Shown: positions 1-5,293 of the stretch, in pieces
How positions within the stretch are numbered: the first letter of the stretch is position 1
Layout: each line of letters starts with the position of its first letter
Source: an uncultured Actinomycetes bacterium
GTDB lineage: Bacteria > Actinomycetota > Acidimicrobiia > Acidimicrobiales > Acidimicrobilacustridaceae
Assembly (NCBI GenBank): GCA_945957335.1
Contig: CAMFLJ010000115.1
Coordinates: 1-10,401, forward strand
Reading direction: 5' to 3'
DNA: 10,401 nt
Notes under the pieces: generated by a model
What the model saw: only the letters and a program-made list of their open reading frames with translations
Told to the model about the DNA's origin: nothing
Database searches by the model: none
Position numbers and translations under genes: made by a program

Positions 1-6
1 GTTTCA

Positions 7-36
7 ATCTTAGGCGTCCCTCACTCGCGACCCCAA
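7..36 (-). promoter_or_regulatory. Possible promoter reading left out of the window
   Basis: On the minus strand TAAGAT (12 down to 7) fits the actinobacterial -10 form TANNNT. An 18-base spacer separates it from TTGGGG (36 down to 31), a weak -35. The stretch is AT-rich against its surroundings. It lies downstream of the DUF2252 stop codon and would drive a minus-strand gene beyond the left edge, possibly leaderless. No gene is supportable in 1-56. This rests on motif matching only. Confidence 0.3.
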
Positions 37-56
37 CCCGGGCTGACGGTCTGTGG

Positions 57-1403
57 TCACCCCTCCTCGGCGGGCAGCGCGCCCGACCGGATCGCGTCGA
101 CGAGGGCGGCGTGGTCGGCCTCGGTGCGGTCGGCGTAGCGCACCGCCCATGCGCCCATGGCCTCGGTGAACGCCCGCCCCTTGCCGAGGTAGGAGCTGAT
201 GGCGACGGGGTCGCCGGTGCGGGCGTGGCCCTTGGCGAGCACGGCCCCGCAGGCCGACGCGAAGTCGGCGAGCACGGGGGCCAGCTGCTGGCTGTCCGGG
301 ATGATCTTCATGTCGCGGAACTGGCGGACGTAGTAGTCGGCGTCGTCGAGGCTGGTCCATCCCACGAACATGTCGGTGGCGCTCTGCAGGAGGCGCTGGC
401 CGTTGATCACCCGGGCGCCGTGGTTGGCGTAGGTGCTGGCCGGGAGGTACCGCTCGTACACCGACGGCCCGGCCTGCTTGACCTGGAGGAAGAGCGGCTC
501 GCCGGTGTGGTCCTCGAGCAGCAGCAGGGCCACCCGCATGCCCACGCTGCCGACGCCCACCACCTGGCGGGCCACGTCGACGAAGTGGAACTGGCGCAGG
601 CAGTGGCGGCGGTCCTCGCGAAGGGTGGCCGCGTACCGCTCGAACACCTCCTCGACGATGTCGAGGCGGTCGGGCGTGTCGAAGTGGTGCAGCTTCGGCG
701 GGCTCTCGGCGATGCGCACGGCGCCGTCGACCACCTCGGTGAGCTTGGCGAACGCCCCCTGGCTGGTGCGCTTCGCGCTCTTGCGCTCGATCATGGCGGC
801 GATGCCGGTGCGCCACTCGTCGTCGAAGTGGGCGAGGAGCCAGTCGACGTCGACGAGGTCGTACCAGACCTCCATCTGGCCCGACGACGCGTAGCCGGCC
901 ATGCGCTCGACGTAGGCGCCCAGGCAGCGGTCGACGGCCTCGAGGCCGACGGAGTCGGCGAGCCCGTTGTGGCGCGAGAGCACCACCAGCGAGGCGGCCA
1001 ACCGGGCGACGTCCCACTCGAACGGGCCGGGGAGGGTCTCGTCGAAGTCGCGCAGGTCGAACGAGAGGTTCCGCTCGGGGGTGGCCCAGAGGCCGAAGTT
1101 GAGGACGTGGGCGTCACCGCAGAGCTGCACGTCGAGGCCGGAGTGGGGGAGGGCCCCGAGGTCCATCGCCATGATCGCGGCAGCACCCCGGTAGAAGTTC
1201 CACGGCGACAGGGCCATGCGCCCGTGGCGCAGGGGCACGAGCTCGGGGTCGCGGATCTCGTTCTGGGCGACGAGGACCGCCACCGGGTCGTCGCGCCCCT
1301 CGGCGGGCTCCCAGTCGGCGAAGGCGCGGCGGGGCGACTCGCGGCGGGCCGCGCGCCCGCGCTCGCGGCGCTCGTCGGTGGCGGGGACGGGGGTGATCGG
1401 CAT
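57..1403 (-). CDS. DUF2252 family protein
   Basis: This 448-residue protein is a full-length DUF2252 member of unknown biochemical role. The family signatures are clear: PWNFYRG (about 67-73), a GDAHVLNFG block (96-104) and FDLRDFDET (115-123), followed by PFEWDVARLAAS (127-138). The GDxHxxN plus DxDD-like pair resembles the catalytic loop and metal-binding segment of aminoglycoside-phosphotransferase/kinase-like folds, so an ATP-dependent phosphotransfer activity is possible but unproven. There is no signal peptide or membrane segment, so it is probably cytosolic. The ATG at 1403 is chosen because GAGGAG sits 5 to 6 bases upstream and the family N-terminus follows directly; the reading frame stays open upstream but gives only low-complexity R/P/S sequence. 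It lies 73 bases downstream of the FUSC-like gene on the same strand and may share its transcript. Family call is certain; function is not known. Confidence 0.93.
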   Translation of the reverse strand: MPITPVPATDERRERGRAARRESPRRAFADWEPAEGRDDPVAVLVAQNEIRDPELVPLRHGRMALSPWNFYRGAAAIMAMDLGALPHSGLDVQLCGDAHVLNFGLWATPERNLSFDLRDFDETLPGPFEWDVARLAASLVVLSRHNGLADSVGLEAVDRCLGAYVERMAGYASSGQMEVWYDLVDVDWLLAHFDDEWRTGIAAMIERKSAKRTSQGAFAKLTEVVDGAVRIAESPPKLHHFDTPDRLDIVEEVFERYAATLREDRRHCLRQFHFVDVARQVVGVGSVGMRVALLLLEDHTGEPLFLQVKQAGPSVYERYLPASTYANHGARVINGQRLLQSATDMFVGWTSLDDADYYVRQFRDMKIIPDSQQLAPVLADFASACGAVLAKGHARTGDPVAISSYLGKGRAFTEAMGAWAVRYADRTEADHAALVDAIRSGALPAEEG

Positions 1404-1476
1404 CGGTGCTCCTCGGCGGCGGCCGGGAGGGGCCCGCCCGGCGCTGCGATCGTGCCAGGTGGGGCGTCGCCACGGC

Positions 1477-2346
1477 CTACTCGAGCTCGACCTCGGGGTC
1501 GATCGCCCGGGTGACCAGCCACACGGCCACCACCGCGAGCGCGACGAGGCCGGCGCCCACGAGGGTGGCCACCACCCGGGCCAGCGCGGCCGAGGTGCTG
1601 GTGTCGCCTCCTCCGGCGTAGAGGACGATGGCCACGGTGACCGCTGCGATGCGGGCCTCGTAACCCTGGGCACGGGTGACGGACCAGAGCGCCGCGAGCA
1701 GGGCGAGGCCGATCACCACGCCCGTCCACGGGACCGCCCAGGCGAAGAGGCTGGCGGCCGCCGCTCCGGCGACGGTGGCGGCGGTGCGGGCCGCCGAGCG
1801 GTCGAGCGTCGCCACCGCGGAGGGCACCGCCACCGCCAGCACGGTGGCCGCCACCCAGTGCCCGTTGGTGATCCGGTGGCTGGCGGTGACCCACATCGCC
1901 CCGCCGGCCAGGGAGGCCAGCACGAGCCCGGCGACGACGGCCCAGCCGAGGGGCAGGACCACCTCCTCGACCGGCGGGTCGCTGTGCCACAGGGCCACGA
2001 CGCCGATGCCGATCAGCCCGCCCGCGACCAGCGCGATGGCCCGGGGCGCGGCGACGTCGACCGCGGCCGGAGTGCTCACCACGACGAGGGCGATCGGCGT
2101 GACGACCACCGCGGAGTAGAGCCCCCACCGGGAGGCGAGGCCGGCCGCGAGGGCGGCGACGGCCGTGACGAGCGCGTAGCGGCCGGCGCCGTCACCGACC
2201 ACCCCGGCGACGAGGATCGCCGCTCCGGCCAGGGCCGTGGCCCACGCCGCGACGGTGGTGCTGCGCTGGCGGCGCAGTGGGCCGACCTCCATGATCCCCA
2301 CGCCGAGGGCGACGGCGGCACCGGGCGCGACGCGGAGCCACAGCAC
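1477..2346 (-). CDS. FUSC-like multi-pass membrane protein
   Basis: The 289-residue product is almost entirely hydrophobic, with roughly nine to ten membrane segments (for example about 31-51, 57-72, 76-94, 103-120, 133-150, 162-178, 190-215 and 255-280). GPLRRQRSTTVAAW (22-35) followed by long Ala/Val helices resembles the N-terminal half of FUSC-family inner-membrane proteins. NGHWVAATVLAVAVP...LDRSAARTAATVAGA (161-195) matches the core FUSC_2 pattern (W-x-x-x-T ... R-x-x-x-R-x-x-G). The family is linked to efflux of aromatic acids such as fusaric acid; the substrate here is unknown. The start is uncertain. GTG at 2346 is the first usual start, but the frame is open to 2448 and the preceding codons encode RWAFAAAYALLGALTAV, which would complete the first membrane helix; no ATG, GTG or TTG occurs there. 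ATG at 2292 is a shorter alternative. The acidic tail ends DPEVELE. Fold confidence is good, role low. Confidence 0.75.
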   Translation of the reverse strand: MLWLRVAPGAAVALGVGIMEVGPLRRQRSTTVAAWATALAGAAILVAGVVGDGAGRYALVTAVAALAAGLASRWGLYSAVVVTPIALVVVSTPAAVDVAAPRAIALVAGGLIGIGVVALWHSDPPVEEVVLPLGWAVVAGLVLASLAGGAMWVTASHRITNGHWVAATVLAVAVPSAVATLDRSAARTAATVAGAAAASLFAWAVPWTGVVIGLALLAALWSVTRAQGYEARIAAVTVAIVLYAGGGDTSTSAALARVVATLVGAGLVALAVVAVWLVTRAIDPEVELE

Positions 2347-2478
2347 CGCGGTGAGCGCGCCGAGCAGCGCGTAGGCGGCGGCGAAGGCCCACCGCGGCCG
2401 GGGCGGCGGGGGCTCGCCCGGCGTGGGGTGGCTGGCGATCGGCCGACGCTACCGCCGGCACGTGACACGCTGGTGGGC

Positions 2479-2919
2479 GTGGGGACCGACACCACCACCG
2501 ACACCGCGCCACCGGCCGCCGAGCCCTCGATCTGCGTCGGCTGCGGGCTGTGCTGCGACGGCACCGTGCTCACCCACATCGCCGTGCGCGACGACAGCGA
2601 CCTCGGGATGCCGCTGGCCGCCCTCGGGGTCTCGATCATCGTCGAGGCCGACCCACCGGTGTTCGAGCTCCCGTGCCCGGCGGTGAGCGACGGCGTCTGC
2701 ACGATCTACCACCTGCACCGGCCCGGGGCCTGCGGGTGGTTCGAGTGCGACCTCTCCTCGGCGGTGCTCGCCGGAGCGGTGGGGGCCGACGAGGCCCGGG
2801 CCGTCATCGCCGCCACCGTGGCCCTCCGCGACCGGGTGCGTGCCGGCGAGGCGGACGCCACGGAGCTAACTACCGCGGTGGAGAGGCACTTTCGGCGGGG
2901 TGGCGGATCCGACGAATGA
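2479..2919 (+). CDS. YkgJ-type CxxCxxCC cysteine-cluster protein
   Basis: This small protein (146 residues) begins with a Thr/Pro-rich leader and then CVGCGLCCDG, the CxxCxxCC signature of the YkgJ/DUF UPF0153 family, thought to bind zinc or an iron-sulfur centre. Further cysteines occur in LPCPAVSDGVCTIY and PGACGWFEC, giving the usual second half of the cluster (C-x7-C ... C-x5-C). The C-terminal part is helical and charged (ADEARAVIAATVALRDRVRAG). There is no membrane segment. Its reaction is unknown for the family. Starts are GTG at 2473 or GTG at 2479, two codons apart; I prefer 2479 but cannot separate them, and no Shine-Dalgarno sequence is visible. It is divergent from the FUSC-like gene and lies 81 bases upstream of the GAF-EAL gene. 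Confidence 0.85.
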   Translation: MGTDTTTDTAPPAAEPSICVGCGLCCDGTVLTHIAVRDDSDLGMPLAALGVSIIVEADPPVFELPCPAVSDGVCTIYHLHRPGACGWFECDLSSAVLAGAVGADEARAVIAATVALRDRVRAGEADATELTTAVERHFRRGGGSDE

Positions 2920-2929
2920 GGGAAGCAGC

Positions 2930-2947
2930 CAGGGACCACCGTCCCTG
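2930..2947 (+). terminator. Hairpin after the CxxCxxCC gene
   Basis: CAGGGAC-CACC-GTCCCTG is a perfect 7-bp stem with a 4-base loop, starting 11 bases after the stop codon at 2919. There is no T-run after it, so it could be a U-less terminator of the high-GC type. It also overlaps the proposed -35 of the next gene (2945-2950), so an operator role is equally possible. Confidence 0.45.
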
Positions 2948-2974
2948 ACCGGGCGGCTCGGCTGCCCGTACCTT
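2945..2974 (+). promoter_or_regulatory. Putative promoter of the GAF-EAL gene
   Basis: CTGACC (2945-2950) matches four of six bases of a TTGACA -35. After 18 bases comes TACCTT (2969-2974), which fits TANNNT. Transcription would begin near 2981, just before the GAGGAGG ribosome site at 2987-2993 (7 bases before ATG 3001). Confidence 0.45.
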
Positions 2975-3000
2975 GCCAAGCGGAGCGAGGAGGTCGTGCC

Positions 3001-3855
3001 ATGGCCGGCGCGGAGGCCCTTCACCAGGCGATTCGGGAGGCGGCGGACCCGACCCTCGTCATGGATCGGATCGTGCAGCACGCCCTCGACCTCGTGCCGA
3101 GCGCCGACGGGGCCTCGCTGGAGATCCGGCTCGACGAGGAGACCCTCGAGTACGTCTCGACGGCCGGCACGTTGCGCGAGTTCGTCGGGTTCCGCCTGCC
3201 GGTGGGCTCCAGCCTGTCGGGCCAGTCCGTGCTGTCGGGCCGCGTCCTGCGCTGCGACGACTCCGAGACCGACCCTCGGGTCGACCGCGAGGCCTGCCGA
3301 CGGGTGGGGGCGGTGTCGATGCTGTGCGTCCCGCTCTCGCCGCTGCGGGGCGGCATCGCCGTGCTGAAGGTGAGCTCGCAGCACACCGACGCCTTCGACG
3401 ACGAGGACGCCCGCACCCTCACCCGCCTGGCCGGCTTCCTGCAGGCCACGCTCGCCGCCGCCACCGACGTGGCCCGGGTGACCGCCGACATCCTCTCGTT
3501 CCTCGACACCACCGACGACCCCTCCCTCGGCCGGCCGGTGAGCGAGACGGCCCGCTTCGTGGCCGATGTCATGACGCCCGGGCTCGCCGCCTTCGCGCGG
3601 CCGACGAGCGGATCCAGGAGGTCCTCGACACCGGGGCGTTCCACACGGTCGTGCAGCCGGTGGTCGACCTCACCGACGGTCGCATCATCGGGGTGGAGGC
3701 GCTCACCCGCTTCGACGCGGAGCCGCAGCGACCGCCCGACCAGTGGTTCGCCGAGGCCCACCGGGTCGGCCGTGGTGACGAGCTCGAGCTGGCCGCGGTG
3801 CGCCGGGCGCTCGAGGTCCTCGACCTGCTGCCCCCCGACATCAGCCTCGGGGTGA
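3001..3855 (+). CDS. GAF sensor half of a frameshifted GAF-EAL protein
   Basis: ATG at 3001 has a strong GAGGAGG ribosome site 7 bases upstream. Residues 1 to about 160 form a GAF domain: an N-terminal helix (HQAIREAADPTLVMDRIVQHALDLV), then SADGASLEIR, VGFRLPVGSSLSGQSVLSG, SMLCVPL and GGIAVLKVSS, ending with a DEDARTLTRLAGF helix. GAF domains bind small molecules or redox signals; the ligand is not evident. Residues 160-198 are a helical linker. From about codon 200 (nt 3598-3601) the translation becomes Arg/Ser/Pro-rich (RPTSGSRRSSTPG), which is out-of-frame sequence running to the TGA at 3853-3855, while the EAL domain continues in the frame one base back. One added base near 3600 would give FARADERIQEVLDTG and a single GAF-EAL protein of about 441 residues. 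As read, the product is a GAF protein with an unrelated tail. Confidence 0.8.
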   Translation: MAGAEALHQAIREAADPTLVMDRIVQHALDLVPSADGASLEIRLDEETLEYVSTAGTLREFVGFRLPVGSSLSGQSVLSGRVLRCDDSETDPRVDREACRRVGAVSMLCVPLSPLRGGIAVLKVSSQHTDAFDDEDARTLTRLAGFLQATLAAATDVARVTADILSFLDTTDDPSLGRPVSETARFVADVMTPGLAAFARPTSGSRRSSTPGRSTRSCSRWSTSPTVASSGWRRSPASTRSRSDRPTSGSPRPTGSAVVTSSSWPRCAGRSRSSTCCPPTSASG

Positions 3856-4325
3856 ACTTCGGCCCCTCTGCGCTCCTCACGGCCGAGGCCCTGGCCCGGC
3901 TCTCCGCGGTGCCGGCCGATCGCCTCGTCGTCGAGCTCACCGAGCACGTCGCCGTGCCCGAGTACCAGCCCCTGCTCGAGCGGGTCGCCGAGCTCCGGCG
4001 CATTGGCCTGAGGGTGGCGGTCGACGACACCGGCACCGGCTACTCGAGCCTGGCCCACATCCTCGAGGTGCAGCCCGACATCATCAAGCTCGACCGCGAT
4101 CTCACGCGGGGCATCGCCGGCGACGCCGTGCGCCGCACCCTGGCCGCCGCGCTGGCGCGCTTCGCCGGTGAGATCGGTGCCCGCGTGGTGGCCGAGGGCG
4201 TCGAGACCGAGGAGGACGCACGGGGGCTGGTCGAGCTCGGCGTCACCCTGGGGCAGGGCTGGTTCCTCGGACGTCCCGTGCTCCCGCAGGACCTGCCCAC
4301 CGGGCCCCTCTGGTCCGCCCGCTGA
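3600..4325 (+). pseudogene. EAL cyclic-di-GMP phosphodiesterase half, out of frame
   Basis: This is the C-terminal domain of the GAF-EAL gene, in the -1 frame relative to the GAF half and with no usable start of its own. The domain is complete and all usual catalytic positions are present: EALTRF (3696-3713), the Asn in GVNFG, the Glu in VELTE, DDTGTGYSSL (Thr where DDFGTG is usual), the Lys in IIKLD, the Glu in VVAEGVET, and Gln in GQGWFLGRP. EAL enzymes hydrolyse cyclic-di-GMP to pGpG using two metal ions, so an intact protein should be active. The preserved active site argues that the frameshift is recent, a sequencing error, or bypassed. No X XXY YYZ slippery heptamer is seen at 3590-3601. 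Convergent with the hotdog gene, 45 bases away. Confidence 0.85.
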
Positions 4326-4354
4326 GGGCCTGAGCGAGGCCTGGCCTGGTCAGC
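4321..4354. terminator. Inverted repeats at the EAL/hotdog convergent junction
   Basis: Just after the EAL stop, GGCCT (4327-4331) and AGGCC (4337-4341) can pair around GAGCG. They are nested inside GCTGA (4321-4325, which includes the stop) pairing with TCAGC (4350-4354). There is no T-run. This could be a bidirectional terminator between the convergent genes. Confidence 0.35.
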
Positions 4355-4370
4355 CCCCGCCCCGACCGGT

Positions 4371-5183
4371 TCAGGCGAGGGCGGGGCGCACCCGGGCCAG
4401 CACCGACGAGGTCAGGCGGCCCCGGCCGCCGTCGTCGTGGAGGTCGATCCGCACGAGGCCGCCCTCGGCGTCGACCACCCGGGCCGTCGTGGCGATCGGC
4501 GTCACCCGGTTCTGGGCGAGGTAGCGCACCTCGAGCTCGGTGACGGCGTGGCGGTCGGTGCCGAGGAGGCGGGTGTGGTCGGCCAGGTCCTCGGCAGCGG
4601 CCTCGGCCAGCCCGGCGACCATGGCGCCCTGCAGGGCCCCGGCCGGGTTGAGCAGCTCGGGCCGCAGCTCGACCGTGACCACGCCGGTGGAGGGGTCGAC
4701 CGAGCGGAACCCGGCGGCCTCCCGCAGGGGCACCTCGATCGGCGGGGCCGACACGCGCCGGGCGACGCTGCTCTTGTCGAACTCGGGCTTCACCGGGTCG
4801 GTGTCGCGGCGCGGCACGCGCGAGAACGAGATGAAGCAGTGGCCCCATGGGCGGCCCTCGACGGTGAAGGGCGCCTCGCAGACGGCCGACCGCTTCCCGC
4901 CGCGCAGCTCGGTGGTGGCGCAGGCGATCACGGCGGGTGCGGGCTCGAGCGGTGCCCGCACCGAGGCGTCGGCGGTGAAGGCCCAGGCCTCGCGGTCGGT
5001 GTCGCTGGTGACGCCGGCGACCACGTCGGCGAGGAACAGCAGGGCGTAGGCGGGCACGACCCCCCGGTCGCACATGCCGGGGTGGACGGCGAGCACCCCG
5101 GTGAGCTCGTCGTCCTCGTCGACGGCGAAGCGGGTGCCCAGCCGTGAGGGGATGCTGGCGAGGTCGGGGGGAAGGTCGGTCAC
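4371..5183 (-). CDS. Tandem-hotdog acyl-CoA thioesterase-like protein
   Basis: The 270-residue protein consists of two hotdog folds. The first (about 1-125) has the central-helix region HPGMCDRGVVPAYALLFLADVVAGV (34-58) and strands AFTADASVRAPLE and GHCFISFSRVP. The second (about 150-270) has LNPAGALQGAMVAGLAEAAAEDLAD (178-202) and strands AVTELEVRYLAQNR and LVRIDLHDDG. This layout matches PaaI/4HBT-type thioesterases, which cleave acyl- or aryl-CoA to the free acid and CoA. The usual PaaI N-x-x-G-x-x-H-G-G helix start reads N-P-A-G-A-L-Q-G-A, so the His is replaced; catalysis may rely on another residue or the protein may only bind acyl-CoA. The start is GTG at 5183; TACCGT 8 bases upstream suggests a leaderless mRNA. 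It is divergent from the CoA-disulfide reductase gene. Confidence 0.8.
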   Translation of the reverse strand: MTDLPPDLASIPSRLGTRFAVDEDDELTGVLAVHPGMCDRGVVPAYALLFLADVVAGVTSDTDREAWAFTADASVRAPLEPAPAVIACATTELRGGKRSAVCEAPFTVEGRPWGHCFISFSRVPRRDTDPVKPEFDKSSVARRVSAPPIEVPLREAAGFRSVDPSTGVVTVELRPELLNPAGALQGAMVAGLAEAAAEDLADHTRLLGTDRHAVTELEVRYLAQNRVTPIATTARVVDAEGGLVRIDLHDDGGRGRLTSSVLARVRPALA

Positions 5184-5191
5184 GGCGTGCG

Positions 5192-5197
5192 ACGGTA
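5192..5197 (-). promoter_or_regulatory. -10 element for a leaderless hotdog mRNA
   Basis: On the minus strand TACCGT (TANNNT form) ends 8 bases before the GTG at 5183. That places the transcription start at or next to the start codon. No Shine-Dalgarno sequence and no clear -35 are visible. Confidence 0.4.
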
Positions 5198-5229
5198 TCC
5201 GCGGCCGCGCCGCCGGGTCGGCGTGGGCC

Positions 5230-5246
5230 TTCCGGCCGGTCCGGAA
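5230..5246. promoter_or_regulatory. Perfect inverted repeat in the -35 region
   Basis: TTCCGG (5230-5235) and CCGGAA (5241-5246) are perfect reverse complements with a 5-base spacer. They cover the place where the -35 of the reductase promoter should be, and no TTGACA-like box is there. An activator or second-regulator site is possible; the protein is not known. Confidence 0.35.
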
Positions 5247-5249
5247 TAG

Positions 5250-5263
5250 TACCCCCGGGGGTA
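5250..5263. promoter_or_regulatory. CsoR/CstR-type operator palindrome
   Basis: TACCCCC-GGGGGTA is a perfect 14-bp palindrome in the form TA-C(n)-G(n)-TA typical of operators bound by CsoR-family repressors (CsoR for Cu(I), CstR for persulfides). It ends inside the -10 TATAGT (5262-5267), so a bound repressor would block RNA polymerase. Because the gene it precedes is a CoA-disulfide/persulfide reductase with a rhodanese domain, a persulfide-sensing CstR-like repressor is the better guess than a copper sensor. No regulator of this family is encoded in the window. Confidence 0.7.
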
Positions 5264-5267
5264 TAGT
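5262..5267 (+). promoter_or_regulatory. -10 box of the CoA-disulfide reductase promoter
   Basis: TATAGT is one base from the TATAAT consensus and stands out in GC-rich sequence. It places the start of transcription near 5274, giving a leader of about 20 bases. That leader carries GAGGAGG (5281-5287), 6 bases before ATG 5294. Confidence 0.65.
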
Positions 5268-5293
5268 TGCACGAGGCGACGAGGAGGTCGGAG

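Noticed and set aside
1..16. GTTTCAATC at the left edge, like the end of some CRISPR repeats
   Set aside because: A single copy with no second repeat in the window. TAAGAT on the other strand explains the AT-rich patch as a promoter. An array off the left edge cannot be excluded but is unsupported.
1421..1446. GC-rich short inverted repeat (CCGGG/CCCGG) between DUF2252 and the FUSC-like gene
   Set aside because: Five-base GC-only arms are expected by chance at this composition and no T-run follows.
111..1514. Long plus-strand open frame opposite the DUF2252 gene (467 codons)
   Set aside because: It is the antisense of a clear family protein; composition is Val/Gly/His/Arg-rich with no domain, as expected from GC-rich codon mirroring.
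1216..2472. Plus-strand frame extending the CxxCxxCC gene far upstream over the FUSC-like gene
   Set aside because: The extension is low-complexity Arg/Gly/Asp/His sequence opposite the membrane protein; the recognisable domain begins only after GTG 2473/2479.
3590..3601. Programmed -1 ribosomal frameshift joining GAF and EAL
   Set aside because: The direction is right, but the bases (TTCGCGCGGCC) do not form an X XXY YYZ slippery site, and no obvious upstream ribosome-stalling site or downstream structure was seen.
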